From contig CM068373.1 in the NCBI GenBank assembly GCA_034769895.1, positions 279,589,158 to 279,653,157 on the forward strand: 64,000 nucleotides of DNA, given 5' to 3'. Of the stretch, positions 43,355-56,286 are shown piece by piece. How positions within the stretch are numbered: the first letter of the stretch is position 1; every line of letters starts with the position of its first letter. This DNA comes from Magicicada septendecula (lineage: Eukaryota > Arthropoda > Insecta > Hemiptera > Cicadidae). The notes beneath the pieces are model-generated. The model saw only the letters and a program-made list of their open reading frames with translations, searched no databases and had not been told where the DNA came from. The translations under genes were made by a program, and so were the position numbers.

Positions 43355-44615
43355 TGCAACGATACAATTATAAAACTGCATAGATAGGTATTATAGAAAT
43401 TATTACAACAAAGTCTATATCTGGAGGTAGGAAAATTTATTAAATTAAAACATTATATTTATTATTGTCTTATTAATTTATACTATAAAATTGTTTACTT
43501 AAAAATAATTTGTCTTTCAAAATTGAGTATATTGGCTTGCTTAACAATTATGTTACTTGATGTGTTGAAATCCACTGTTTGCGTAGCTACTCGACGCACT
43601 GCGCACTTAGTTCGACTGGTAACTGCTACAACTCTGCCCGTAGACTGTTCGAAGATCACAAATGCAGACAATTCACGTCATTACACCCACGCACACTGCG
43701 ATACGAACTGTTATTGTTTATAAAATTATCTCAGGGATTTAAAACTGGGTAAAATAGATCTGTGTGTATTGATCTTACACAAACTCCGGATTCTTTAAGT
43801 GTTCTCGTGTAAGTATCAAAATATCTCGGTATAGATATTTTGTCAATAGCGGATATCTTCTACTATACGCGAAAAAGCACTAGAGTATGATGATCTATTT
43901 AAATTGAGTTCTGTAAGTGGTAATGGTTTCGAAGACCTCGAACCGTGAACCAACTTCTAAGTTTAAAGGAAAACGACCTGTCTGGTCACGAAAAACTCGT
44001 GGCAGCGAGTACGTCTTTCTATAACGAATCTTTGGAAGGAACTGACCGAAGTGCTCTCGACAGATGACAAATCTGAATAATTTTTGAACCCTCTGATTGG
44101 TTGAAACTTTAGCAACGTCACAGATGAGAACACAGATAGACTGAAATCAGGCTTAAACTCTGTCCGATTCTGCAAAGGCCTGTGTAGATCTAACCTATAT
44201 TTTTTTTTACTTTCTTGATGATAACAAGAATAAAAGAAGATTGAATTCATTAAAAAAAACATAAAAATTATAGGTATGGAGAACTGAGTATATGGAAAAT
44301 GTAGCTTATAACCATGAAAATACTCTGTCCAAGTTTCAGAAAGAAATGTTAATTTTCTTCGAAGTTATTAAATAAAATGTAAATCACACGCGCACCCGTG
44401 CACTTGCACACAAATATTTCACATGACATAAAAGAGAATAAAATCGTGAACATTTTGACATAACATAATTTTTAAAATATAGCTTGCTTCAAAACTTATG
44501 ACTACTTTACAAGGAAGGAACAAAATCAATTTAAAACATGTCTATGGCCATCAGAAAATGTTATATAGCAGTAGTATTCCACTTAAATGACTTTCATATC
44601 CTGTGTAAAGTTGCA
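43355..44615 (-). repeat. 5' LTR of E2
   Basis: 1261 bp, TGCAACGATAC at the left end and AAGTTGCA at the right. The solo LTR at 56327-57587 has exactly the same length and is a close relative, so this is the full-length form. Confidence 0.85.
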
Positions 44616-44621
44616 ATATAT

Positions 44622-47600
44622 TGTAGCATGACAGATTATCCACTTAATAATGAATGAAATATGATCATAAATAAATATCCATTAAAATAACTATCAAGGA
44701 AAAATCCAAATGAAAACAAATAAGTATCACAATAAAATACAATCATAACTGGAAGAAATAAAAATAAAGAAAAAACAACTATGCAACAAATATGAGTAAT
44801 GGAAAAATAAACCCAAAAAACTAAAATAAAGTAAGGAAATACCCAGGTAGGATAGGAAAACACCCAGAACAAACCAACGTACATAATAAAACTATACTGT
44901 AGTGAAGAAACAAAGAATGAGAATCAGTAGTAAGGCAAAACCCAGAACAAACAGACACCCCTAAAATAAAGACTGTTTTTCAAGAAACAAGTTAGGAAAT
45001 GACTAAGGAAGTAAATACCCTGAACAAACCGAAATACCTAATAAACAGGAATGAGTTTAAAGAAACAAAATAGTAGGATAAGAAGACTACAAGAAATACC
45101 CAAAGGAAACCCAGTAAGGAGAAAACAAAAACCCCTAAAGAGATTAAAGGTCACAAACGAAAGTATAACACCCAAAAACAGAAACTAATGTAAAGTAAAT
45201 GTAAACAAAAGTGTTTAGAGGTATAAGTAAAAGTGCAACCATGAAAGTTATTTTATAATGAATAAAAACAAATCTTAAGAATCCTCTATAAATAAAATTC
45301 TTGATAATATATAATTATAAAACTGATTAGTGATAGTATCAAGAAATAACAGGGGACCAGTGCAAGTTATTTTATTATAGTAGATAAACTTCAATAAAGT
45401 GTATGAAATGCTTAAACTAAGTAAATGTGTATCTTGGAACAACTTTAAAGTTTTAATTTAACTTCATAAATACTATTTGGTAGAATAGTATTATGGAAAT
45501 CAAATACTAATGTTTCTAAGAAAGTGCCACCCTTTGTCTAAAAACATTCACTAAAAGGAGTAAGATAAATAGAGAGATGGTAGTTAATAAGTGAAGTGAC
45601 AAGGGATACATCCCTAATATAAAATAAAAACAGATAAGACTGCACAAAAGTAATTTCAAGAAAAGTTAAAAAATGAAGGAACAGATGTATTATGTTTCTA
45701 TTTAAGTAAATGAACTCTATACCTAAATGTTGAAAATAGAGGGTAATGTTTAATAATTCTAAAAAATTTATTATGTTTAATAATGTTAATCAAGAATGAA
45801 ATGTCTGAGTGTGGATACCATTCTTTTATTATAAAATATTTATTATGTGTTACTAGTAATAATCAAGGCTAAAATGTCTGAGTTTAAATACCACTTTTTT
45901 AATTTCAAATATTTGTTAGGGATTAATAGTATGAATTCAATACTAAATGTTCTTGTAGTAAAGTAAGGAATTGTTAATTAATATTGTATTAGAATAGAAG
46001 GTCAGAAGGGGTATAAACAAGCTGTATTATTCAAAAACTTTGTATGTAAAAACAGATAAAATCTAGGCCAAAGGGTAAATCTCAACTACATTCTAATTGA
46101 TGAATCAAGTCCAGTAAACTAGTTAAACTGATGAAATTTATGTAAGGTAAATCAGTCACAGAGTAATATAATGTAAATTATACTTTAGAAAGATATTGTA
46201 AAAAGACAGGAAGAATTATTGGAAAAAATGCAAATATAATAACTGAAAATTCAAAGGGGGAGTCACAAATTAGTGAATAATATTTAAAAAGATAACCAAT
46301 TAATAAAATTACAAGAAATTAAGGGAAGATAAACCTTTTATTTCAATCTGAGATTTAGTACAATCATAAATATAACATATAAAATGGCAAACATTTTGAG
46401 AAGAACAGGAAGTAATTTTTAAAGCCTACTTTTTAAAAAATGAAGTAAATATAGCATTTTAGATAAAAAACTTTGTAAAAATATCTTATTTGGTATCGAA
46501 TCAAGCAGAATGAACTAAAGAAAAAGATTATGTATTTAGTATTTCATAAAATTAAATAATAGCAAAAATATATTCAGTAATATAATGTAATTTTCATACA
46601 TGTAACGGAAGCGAAAAAGATTTAAAACAATGTATAGCTAATGTTAAATTGGCTAAGACGTTTTCAGATGACGAAGGAAGTTAGAACAATTGATTATTAG
46701 CCTTTGTCGAGCACGCTTGAACGAGATTTTGCTTATATTAACCTATATAGCAGACAAGAATGGCGTTCGTTCAGTAAGCCTAGTCTACAGTGAAAATCAT
46801 AAATTTCTAAAAACTGAACCTAAACTTTAAATTCAGTGAGAACAACTAATACCACCATTAAACTAAACTAATACGGGACAGTAAATGAGTGAAATAATTA
46901 ATTAAACATATAGAGCCAATAATTCTTAATAACGAGACGAGAAGTGCAATTTTCGACCTTACTGACCAAAGTGAATTATAACTTTATCTAACACATTTAA
47001 TCGAAGTGAATCACAAAACACTGAACCAGGACCACTCCACTAACACCAGAAAGAATAATCACAACTGCGGAGACGAGGAAACATTGAAATGGCCACATTT
47101 ATTGGAAGAAAATTTCGCCGAGCCGACTTCATTTTAACAGATGCAGTCCGGAAGCAGCCATCTTGACTCCCAAAATTCAAAGCGAGCTTTACCAATATAA
47201 TCGTCCAGACGTCAATGGTTCGAATTTTACTTTTATAAACATCATATATTAAATAATAACTTTGTAATTTTTAATTCTTAAGATATTTACTTGTAAGTGT
47301 TATACTTTCCTGACCTTACCCTTCTCTGACTATATAATATAACCGTTCAAAGAACCTAATAATTAATATTAAATACAGATGTAAAAAATAATCGACAGCC
47401 CTGAGAAACGAGTCGATACTACTGTTGAATAATCGATTAACACTCGATACATAATAAAAATTGTTAATAAATCTGAAATTTCTGCAAATTGGTTTCTGTT
47501 TATTTATGAACTTAATAAATATAATTAAAATAAAATAAATTTGAGATCACGGACTATCCGAAAGGCGGCCTTTACCAAAGTGGAAGGAGAATACACAAGT

Positions 47601-47835
47601 AAGAAGAAGAACCGTCGATCGATTAGTGCTGGAGATAATACAATTAACGCAGAAATTAATTCTAAAAACTCAAAATGATACAGTTAACGGAAACAGAAAT
47701 AAAAGATTTAAATATTTACATAAAACAATTACGAAATTTATTTACTAAATACTGAAACAACAAAACAATTAAAACTATATTTTTAAACATAACCAAAATG
47801 TTTTATTTTGTAAACGAATTTTATATTTTGTTACA
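44622..47835 (+). repeat. Solo long LTR, about 3.2 kb
   Basis: Starts TGTAGCATGACAG after ATAT and ends TTTTGTTACA before ATATAC, giving TG...CA ends and a possible 4-bp ATAT duplication. The interior is AT-rich without a credible gene; the 82-codon minus frame at 44636 is hydrophobic by composition. Its start resembles the LTRs at 15367 and 57622. Confidence 0.5.
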
Positions 47836-47849
47836 ATATACATATATAT

Positions 47850-49826
47850 TGCAACACTACAAATACAAATTATTTAATATAATTTATGTTTGTGAAGCCC
47901 CACGTTCTTTGGGATGCCAAAATGCAACACAACCACACAATTTGATAATTTAATTTAATCTAATTTGTGAAGTGTTAACACTCATTTAACAGTACTGATC
48001 GTTGTTTATATAAATAGGGGTTCAGGTGTAATTATAATAAGAGTAGTCCTTTTAGGAATCGTAATATGTTTTCATTTATTTATTCAAATAAACAAAATAA
48101 AAAATAATAATATAATAGTAATATTTACTTCCCCATAAAATATTCATTATCTATTGTTTCAATGTTTCTTTGCTTGCCGTACTCTCATCATAAAAATAGA
48201 CTTTATATCTTAGGTTTTATATTAGCAATTCTATGCAAACAATTCTTCGTTATATTATAATTTCTCGACTACTCATTCTGAATGTGTGCTTTATAAATTT
48301 GTTAATATTTACATTCTTATTTTATCCTTGACATACCTTTTACGGCTTTATAATCATTTTAACGAAACTAATTGAATATTTCCAATTACTTTACTTTATA
48401 TGCTTTCAAGGTAAAATTTAAATAAATTAAATTAATTGTTAATTCTCCAAGCAAGGATTTAAATTATCTTTAAATTGACTGTTCATCATTAAAGAAAGAT
48501 ATCATTAAAGAAAATATCATTAAGAAATATCATTAAAGAAAATTCTGATTACAAGTAAATTACATTCTCTTATCTCTATCTACATAATATTTCTTTAATT
48601 TAAAAAATGTTTTTATTAATGTCTTTCAACGTCTTTATTTCTTTGTAATTATAAATTGGTTTTCCGTCACCTCAATTCTGCAGATTTGTCCCATGTCCTC
48701 CAGTGATCTGTCGGTCCTCTCCTAATGTATGTCCTCTTGCATTTTCTGGTTCCACTGGTCGTCCTCCCGTCTCTCGTCCTTCATGGTCCCATCGGCTGGC
48801 TGTAGAATGGAATGACGTGTTGATCTGGATCGGCTGCTGTTGTTACATAAACCGCCTCTATTGGTCTGCGTATCGTTCCTCTGCTTGACGTTCTCTCGCC
48901 ATCTGTCTAGACTTGATGTTGGTAGTTGTAGACTATTTGTAGACGTCCGATACTTGTAGTTACAGTTCTTCTTTTTTATTACTTTAGCTAACACATTTTC
49001 AGTAATACTTTACAGTTTATAATAAAAAATCTTGTTGATGTTGGCCACAGCGTCTAACTATGTCTGAAGTAATTAAAAATTTCGTGTTTCTGACGGACAT
49101 AGCGTACCGCTGCAATTGAAAACTGATTGAAAAGTATTAAAAATTCGCGTCGCTGATGGACATAGCGTACCGCTGCAATTGAAGACTGTTTGAAGAGTAA
49201 ATTTGGCTCTCCTGGGCTCGTATTTATATTCACCAAAAAAAAACACACCTGTCGTTACAGAATTCTGCAGTTCCATAGCTGTTCACGGCGTCTGTTCCCC
49301 CACTCTTGTCTCATTTCACATATTCGCACATTTTCACCAATCGCAATGTCTAATGTGGATTTCAAGGTGATCTAACATTGTCTAATTTAATTACACGTAT
49401 TATACGTAATTATCATAATGATCGCATCATTATTGTAATTACTATGCGTTAAAAATCGCACATAATTCGCACTGATCGTCAGAATTACATAGAATTCGCA
49501 CTGCATATGTGTCTGATTTTTACGCATTTTTAGAAGTTTTTACACTCTTTCTAATATTTATGGTTTGCTTAAAATTAAATAAAATCTTAATTTAGCATTT
49601 ATTTGGGGTGAGATTCCAAACTTTCAGGCTCGAACAGGCTTCACGCACACACTCTATTTACTTGCGTACACGCTCTCAGCGGTAATCGCGTGATGTTCCT
49701 GTTGATTCATGTATATAAGCCACCTTCCAATTCACACCTGCTCGTCTATTACATATTACTAAAATTAATTTAAATATTTATTTTATTTCATATATGCGCA
49801 TTACAGCATATGCTTGCATTGTCTCA
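47850..49826 (-). mobile_element. LTR remnant with primer site
   Basis: On the minus strand an LTR probably spans 49826 (TGAGACAATG) to 47923 (TGTGTTGCA). Directly after it is a tRNA-Lys-type primer site at 47919-47894 that starts TGGCATCCC and ends AACGTGGGGCTTC. A stub of about 45 bp starting TGCAACACTAC at 47850 after ATATAT may be the tip of the other LTR, so nearly all internal DNA is deleted. It contains a diverged 65-bp duplication at 49076-49197. Confidence 0.45.
49076..49197. repeat. Tandem duplication of about 62 bp
   Basis: GGACATAGCGTACCGCTGCA occurs at about 49095 and 49158 with similar flanks. The two 60-odd-codon minus frames here reflect the duplication. Confidence 0.7.
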
Positions 49827-49833
49827 ATATATG

Positions 49834-49886
49834 TATATATATATATATATACGAATTAAAACGCAATGATACGAATATAATATTAC

Positions 49887-49922
<36 letters not shown>
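49834..49922. repeat. (AT)n tracts left of E3
   Basis: Two alternating AT runs, about 49834-49850 and 49890-49922, separated by a short spacer. The second directly abuts the LTR of E3. Confidence 0.9.
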
Positions 49923-49924
<2 letters not shown>

Positions 49925-50251
49925 CGACAACACAAATTACTAAACTATTGGCGCATAGGATATGATAGTATGTGTATTTCAAATTACAAGTCTATATTGG
50001 AGGGTTTAAGATTATTTATTGTACAAACACAAGTTATAGTTTATATGGTATATTTGAAATGTACAGAATGTAATGTTTGATATAGAGTCTTTCTTTTAAA
50101 ATGTTAAATAATGTTCATACGCAAGACGTGATACGTTACATAAGAAGACTCCCACGATGCTGTTGTTGAAGAGAAAGGCCGGTCTTTGCGGTATAGTTGG
50201 TTCGTCAGGTGTGACTTACAAATGACAGACGTTTCACCAGAAACATTTACA

Positions 50252-50432
50252 GCTGGGCTGGCGTCCTGTAACAGCTGGGCTGGTCCTATAACAGCTGGGC
50301 TGGTGTCCTATAACAGCTGGGCTGGTGTCCTATAACAGCTGGGCTGATGTCCTATAACAGCTGGGCTGATGTCCTATAACAGCTGGGCTGATGTCCTGTA
50401 ACAGCTGGGCTGATGTCCTGCAATTCCCACGA
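50252..50432. repeat. 22-bp tandem array in E3 LTR, eight units
   Basis: Eight units of ACAGCTGGGCTGATGTCCTATA with small variants; the second is 2 bp short. The same eight units recur in the same order at 54774-54954 in the other LTR. CAGCTG in each unit is an E-box-type palindrome. There are no spacers, so this is not a CRISPR array. Confidence 0.92.
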
Positions 50433-50836
50433 TGAATCCGACACTTCGCACACACAACGGTACTACGGATTTTATTACTCGCAAAACTTATATAGAGTTT
50501 AAGACCAAGTAATATCTCAGGTGACAGTGAGTTTAATCTAATAACGGTATATTGAGCTTATACCTCTCCGGCTTCTTCAAGTGTTCTCGCGAATACCAAG
50601 GTCTACCGCGATCAGCAGACCACCCTATGAGGAAATCTTGCACTAGCACGGAAACGTCTTGATGGAACTATTGCGTAACAATTAATGATACTGTCACTGC
50701 GGAAAATCTCGCACAATGATACAGTTACACTCACTTCTTACACACGTAATACTACAATATTAATATCGTGTGTAAAGATATAAAATCAATTGTTATGCGT
50801 CACACGCGTTACTATCCCCGAAAAGTCTTAACAGAT

Positions 50837-51264
50837 CCTTGCAAGCGGTAGAGTCTTGTACAAGGATTGTATGTACCGTTCGCGGTAGCAGCAGTGAAGA
50901 ACTGCTTGTAAATTTTCGCACAATGCGTTTAAGCACTGATGTGTGCAAATGTACTACACACACAGTTCTGAGCCTTCCCGTTTCACTAACGACGAATAGT
51001 CTTTACAACACCTTGCAAGCGGTAGAATTCTTGTACAAGGAGTGCACGTTCCGTTCGCGGTAGATGGCGTAGAAGAACTGTCGTAATTATACGCGTAATG
51101 CGTTTAAACACTACTGTGTGCAGATGTACTACATACACAGTTCTGAGCCTTCCCGTTTCACTAACGACGAATAGTCTTTACAACACCTTGCAAGCGGTAG
51201 AATTCTTGTACAAGGAGTGCACGTTCCGTTCGCGGTAGATGGCGTAGAAGAACTGCCTGTGTAA
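50837..51264. repeat. 175-bp tandem repeat in E3 LTR, 2.4 copies
   Basis: Units begin CCTTGCAAGCGGTAGA at 50837, 51011 and 51186. The second and third are nearly identical, the first more diverged. The same array is at 55359-55786. It may be an LTR enhancer array. Confidence 0.88.
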
Positions 51265-51766
51265 CGACAGGCTTAAGAAAATTTCCAACCACCAGTCAGC
51301 ATTCTATTGGTGGATGGAAGTCACATGGTTAGTAAAGTGGCCATGCACTTTTCATGCAGTAGAGTGCATTTACTTTGTAACAGCATGCATAGCGGTAATC
51401 AGACTACTCGTATCTCATGCATGACTGCCTACATACTAATAATATACATGAACGTAAACAATAGTCCAACAGGTATAGGGATTGTAGCGATACACATGTC
51501 TCAGTTCAGCTAATGTCAAACAACGGTAATACTTCACGCACCGCACGGGAAACGTTTCCCACTCGCGCACGCGCGCACATTTCCACTAACACAGTACATG
51601 AATAACCATAAATAATAATGCACAGTTTTTCTAAACTAAACCCTTAACCTTACTAAATACAATTGATAACAACCAAACTTAACCATCTACCAATATAATA
51701 TGAATGTCCATTGTCTGTGTAATATATGAACTTGCCCCGCCTATCATGATCCTGTGATTCGTTGCA

Positions 51767-51784
51767 GGATTAACTCCTTCCCGC
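51767..51784 (-). promoter_or_regulatory. Polypurine tract of E3
   Basis: Minus-strand GCGGGAAGGAGTTAATCC immediately before the 3' LTR, related to the tract of E2. An A/T-homopolymer stretch (51787-51848) lies upstream. Confidence 0.65.
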
Positions 51785-52180
51785 ATAAAAAAAAATTTTT
51801 TTTTCTTTAGTTAACTAACAAAAAATTAAAAAAAAAATTTTTTTTTTCAATATAACCAAAACAACTTCCTACTCCTGAAATAATAATAATACCCTCGAAC
51901 TAAAATCAAATAAACATCCTCAATTAATACTAACATTTCCAACTGTCACTTTGACAGAAGCATCAAATCAAAAGACACGTGGTAACCTTCAAACCAAAAC
52001 AAACACACATGTTCTTGACACACAGATAACGAAATTTTATGCAGGGTCACTGGGTACACAGACAACATTCCTTATCAAAACTAGATTATTGTTCATTCAC
52101 AGAGCCATCTTACATACAACATTTAAACCTGAATTGACATATTTAAATCACTACACATTCTTACCCCTATATCCTGACAT

Positions 52181-54058
52181 TTATTTCTGAGTTTTTTTGT
52201 ATAAATTTTTCTCAGTTTTGAAACGCACACGTTTACTTGGAAATACAGATTTGAATTTGTTTAATATACGCCGTAATTGCCTTATCTCGAAACTCATTAA
52301 CTGAACCTTGGGGGTCGGTGAGTTATTCGTTATCTTATCTTTCGAGCGTCCCAGTCTGATAACGTGAGGTTGACAATCAACTTTAGCTGGCAATAATTCT
52401 TTCTGAACTTCCAATGCAGCATGCCATTTATTCAATTTATCAACTTCCCAAATAATATTATGTCCGAGTTTTTTAACTCCAAGGACGGTCGCATCTACTT
52501 CCGTACCCTGTTCGTATGTTGCTTTAATTGCCTGTTTTTCAATTACCTGCGACTCACACGCTCCTGATTTTATCCTTGTGTGACTTACCTGCAGAATCGG
52601 CATTTGTACAAAGTGGTTTTTACACCTCTTTCGTAACTGCTTGTCCAACACCGATATTTCTGTGCCACTGTCGGACAACCTCTCGTCGACATAACCATTG
52701 ACTTTTGCTTCGTCAATAAGGTCGGTGCAATTTTCAATCCTAATATTTCCCTCATGTTTATTACTATTATCATTATTACATACTAAATTATCCCTAATTT
52801 CGGCAGGATATAGGCCATACATAACAGTTTCATTCTTATAACTAACATTTTTCATACTTGATTGATTGAACTGCTTTTCAACTAAATCATTTTCAATAAC
52901 TGTTGCTAATAAGTTGGTATTAAATTGCTGAGTTGTATTTTTATGTTGTTGTGATTGCGGCTGATTTTGTGGTGTTTGAACATGAAACTGATTACGCGGC
53001 GGTTCATTATTATTTACCATAATTGTTGTCACCTTACTGTCACCAGTATCATTCACCTCTCCGTCCTCCGTAAACACCTCAGTACCTGATATAGATTCAT
53101 CTAGTACCTCATCATCAGGCCATGTGTCATAAATACCTGCACCGTTAGTATCCATACTAGTTCCAGGCTCTACTACTGGTTCGGAATTTTTATGTGTTAT
53201 GCATACACTGTCCGCATCCATGATAGCTTCAGATCCTATCATACGTTCACGGTTCTCGCATGCTATATCTGTTACACTATAAAATATCACCTCATCACAG
53301 CACTTACCTGAAGTATGTTCCAGATTAATAGTGTTGTTACTACTAATTTCATTTCTGTTATCTTCACTACAATCCGATGCAGAATCTAAATACTCGACTT
53401 TACCGAGATATGAACTACTAGGCCCTAATAAGGTGGTTTCTGTATAATCACTTTCAAGTTCACCTGCTACGCTACTGTTCTCCGTTAATCCTTCAGATGT
53501 CACATCTTGGTTAACTTCCATATTACTTTCGTTGAGAGTATGTTCCACAAGGACATTAGGTACTTCAAAATTATCACACGGTGCAATATTCTCAACAGAT
53601 AAATCTGCTTCAATATCAGCTGACACTTCCTGTAGTTTCGCCATCCTCTCCTCTCTGTCGGCGTCCATTTCTTCCCAAAATTCCTGCCTAATGGCTATCA
53701 TCTCCTCATCCCTGGCTTTACTTTCCTCTGAAACTCCTTGTATATCCGATATCATCTCTTCTTCCACGGCTTTCATCTCCCCGCAGCAATTATCTGAAGT
53801 ATGTTCTGGACTAATAGTGTTGCTATTACTAATTTCACTTTCGTCATCTTCACTATAATTGCATGCAACATCCATATCTCCGACCATATCGAACAACGAA
53901 ATACTATGCCCTAAGCGAGTTGCCTCGTTAATATTACTTTCAATTCTATCCCAGAATTTCCGCCTAACGGCTCTACTATGCTCAGATATGGTTTTATCAT
54001 CAAGTGACCTGGCCCTTAAATATTCTATAAGCTCTTTTTTATTCGACATAGTGATCAC
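52181..54058 (-). CDS. E3 internal ORF: acidic protein with degenerate protease
   Basis: A 625-residue frame, apparently uninterrupted. Residues 4-40 (SNKKELIEYLRARSLDD...) resemble the helical start of some gypsy gag proteins. About 60-390 are acidic, with an internal repeat (SNSNTISPEHTSDNCCGE and SSNNTINLEHTSGKCCDE). About 410-540 align with the protease of E2: GLYPAEIRDNLV (E2: GIYPNDIRDDLV), LSDSGTEISVL with DSG kept, and NIIWEVDKL where E2 has the ILG motif, so the protease looks impaired. The last part, QLRRILNKFKSVFPS, is the start of the RT linker, cut soon after. No capsid domain or zinc knuckle is seen. Role unknown; it may be a remnant kept open because insertion was recent. Confidence 0.85.
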   Translation of the reverse strand: MITMSNKKELIEYLRARSLDDKTISEHSRAVRRKFWDRIESNINEATRLGHSISLFDMVGDMDVACNYSEDDESEISNSNTISPEHTSDNCCGEMKAVEEEMISDIQGVSEESKARDEEMIAIRQEFWEEMDADREERMAKLQEVSADIEADLSVENIAPCDNFEVPNVLVEHTLNESNMEVNQDVTSEGLTENSSVAGELESDYTETTLLGPSSSYLGKVEYLDSASDCSEDNRNEISSNNTINLEHTSGKCCDEVIFYSVTDIACENRERMIGSEAIMDADSVCITHKNSEPVVEPGTSMDTNGAGIYDTWPDDEVLDESISGTEVFTEDGEVNDTGDSKVTTIMVNNNEPPRNQFHVQTPQNQPQSQQHKNTTQQFNTNLLATVIENDLVEKQFNQSSMKNVSYKNETVMYGLYPAEIRDNLVCNNDNSNKHEGNIRIENCTDLIDEAKVNGYVDERLSDSGTEISVLDKQLRKRCKNHFVQMPILQVSHTRIKSGACESQVIEKQAIKATYEQGTEVDATVLGVKKLGHNIIWEVDKLNKWHAALEVQKELLPAKVDCQPHVIRLGRSKDKITNNSPTPKVQLMSFEIRQLRRILNKFKSVFPSKRVRFKTEKNLYKKTQK

Positions 54059-54407
54059 AAATTACTTTAAAATTTAGTAATTTATACTCAAAGCAAGTTA
54101 TTATTATCACAACAAGATTAGAACATATGGTAACCAGTTTATATGCACGCGGAAAGCAGTTCAAAACATCAACATGTAAATACCTTATCTAACATACAAC
54201 AACTAATAATCTACCTCCAATATACTGATAAAATCTGTTCATATATGATATACAAGAGAATCTGCACACTTGAAAAATTATATCCTCAGCTTTTCACATG
54301 AACAATACACATATAATTATTACGTTAATTATATTTATACGTCGGATTTTTCCAACAAATTTTATATTCATAGACAAATATGTAATAGCGTAAAATTTCC
54401 GCTATTT

Positions 54408-54433
54408 TACGAGCCCTACGTTGCTAAGCGCCA
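54408..54433 (-). promoter_or_regulatory. Primer-binding site of E3
   Basis: On the minus strand TGGCGC, then a short insert, then AACGTAGGGCTCG: a tRNA-Lys-type primer site (TGGCGCCCAACGTGGGGC) with an expanded middle, about 10 nt from the LTR end. Confidence 0.6.
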
Positions 54434-54444
54434 AAATATCTCTA

Positions 54445-56286
54445 TGCGACAACACAAATTACTAAACTATTGGCGCATAGGATATGATAGTATGTGTATT
54501 TCAAATTACAAGTCTATATTGGAGGGTTTAAGATTATTTATTGTACAAACACAAGTTATAGTTTATATGGTATATTTGAAATGTACAGAATGTAATGTTT
54601 GATATAGAGTCTTTCTTTTAAAATGTTAAATAATGTTCATACGCAAGACGTGATACGTTACATAAGAAGACTCCCACGATGCTGTTGTTGAAGAGAAAGG
54701 CCGGTCTTTGCGGTATAGTTGGTTCGTCAGGTGTGACTTACAAATGACAGACGTTTCACCAGAAACATTTACAGCTGGGCTGGCGTCCTGTAACAGCTGG
54801 GCTGGTCCTATAACAGCTGGGCTGGTGTCCTATAACAGCTGGGCTGGTGTCCTATAACAGCTGGGCTGATGTCCTATAACAGCTGGGCTGATGTCCTATA
54901 ACAGCTGGGCTGATGTCCTGTAACAGCTGGGCTGATGTCCTGCAATTCCCACGATGAATCCGACACTTCGCACACACAACGGTACTACGGATTTTATTAC
55001 TCGCAAAACTTATATAGAGTTTAAGACCAAGTAATATCTCAGGTGACAGTGAGTTTAATCTAATAACGGTATATTGAGCTTATACCTCTCCGGCTTCTTC
55101 AAGTGTTCTCGCGAATACCAAGGTCTACCGCGATCAGCAGACCACCCTATGAGGAAATCTTGCACTAGCACGGAAACGTCTTGATGGAACTATTGCGTAA
55201 CAATTAATGATACTGTCACTGCGGAAAATCTCGCACAATGATACAGTTACACTCACTTCTTACACACGTAATACTACAATATTAATATCGTGTGTAAAGA
55301 TATAAAATCAATTGTTATGCGTCACACGCGTTACTATCCCCGAAAAGTCTTAACAGATCCTTGCAAGCGGTAGAGTCTTGTACAAGGATTGTATGTACCG
55401 TTCGCGGTAGCAGCAGTGAAGAACTGCTTGTAAATTTTCGCACAATGCGTTTAAGCACTGATGTGTGCAAATGTACTACACACACAGTTCTGAGCCTTCC
55501 CGTTTCACTAACGACGAATAGTCTTTACAACACCTTGCAAGCGGTAGAATTCTTGTACAAGGAGTGCACGTTCCGTTCGCGGTAGATGGCGTAGAAGAAC
55601 TGTCGTAATTATACGCGTAATGCGTTTAAACACTACTGTGTGCAGATGTACTACATACACAGTTCTGAGCCTTCCCGTTTCACTAACGACGAATAGTCTT
55701 TACAACACCTTGCAAGCGGTAGAATTCTTGTACAAGGAGTGCACGTTCCGTTCGCGGTAGATGGCGTAGAAGAACTGCCTGTGTAACGACAGGCTTAAGA
55801 AAATTTCCAACCACCAGTCAGCATTCTATTGGTGGATGGAAGTCACATGGTTAGTAAAGTGGCCATGCACTTTTCATGCAGTAGAGTGCATTTACTTTGT
55901 AACAGCATGCATAGCGGTAATCAGACTACTCGTATCTCATGCATGACTGCCTACATACTAATAATATACATGAACGTAAACAATAGTCCAACAGGTATAG
56001 GGATTGTAGCGATACACATGTCTCAGTTCAGCTAATGTCAAACAACGGTAATACTTCACGCACCGCACGGGAAACGTTTCCCACTCGCGCACGCGCGCAC
56101 ATTTCCACTAACACAGTACATGAATAACCATAAATAATAATGCACAGTTTTTCTAAACTAAACCCTTAACCTTACTAAATACAATTGATAACAACCAAAC
56201 TTAACCATCTACCAATATAATATGAATGTCCATTGTCTGTGTAATATATGAACTTGCCCCGCCTATCATGATCCTGTGATTCGTTG

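Larger units (their letters stand above)
38715..44615 (-). mobile_element. Gypsy-type LTR retrotransposon E2 (decayed)
   Basis: Both ends are TGCAAC...GTTGCA LTRs, the left one shortened. On the minus strand the order is LTR (43355-44615), primer site, protease-RT, RNase H, integrase, purine tract, LTR (38715-39186). It sits in (AT)n DNA: ATAT precedes the left end and follows the right end, fitting a 4-bp duplication. No capsid-type gag is present and pol is broken by many frameshifts. Confidence 0.88.
49923..51766 (-). repeat. 3' LTR of E3
   Basis: 1844 bp. Contains eight 22-bp units at 50252-50424 and a 175-bp repeat at 50837-51264. Frames of 68-88 codons inside it occur identically in the other LTR and have no motifs. 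Confidence 0.92.

Noticed and set aside
48722-48994. Minus frame with DRWRENVKQRN, similar to NWRENFRQRE in the D gag tail
   Set aside because: The match is about ten residues, with no capsid nearby, and the DNA lies in what looks like an LTR.
50252-50432. Regular 22-bp array as a possible CRISPR
   Set aside because: Units are contiguous with no spacers, lie inside a retrotransposon LTR, and the DNA is eukaryotic.
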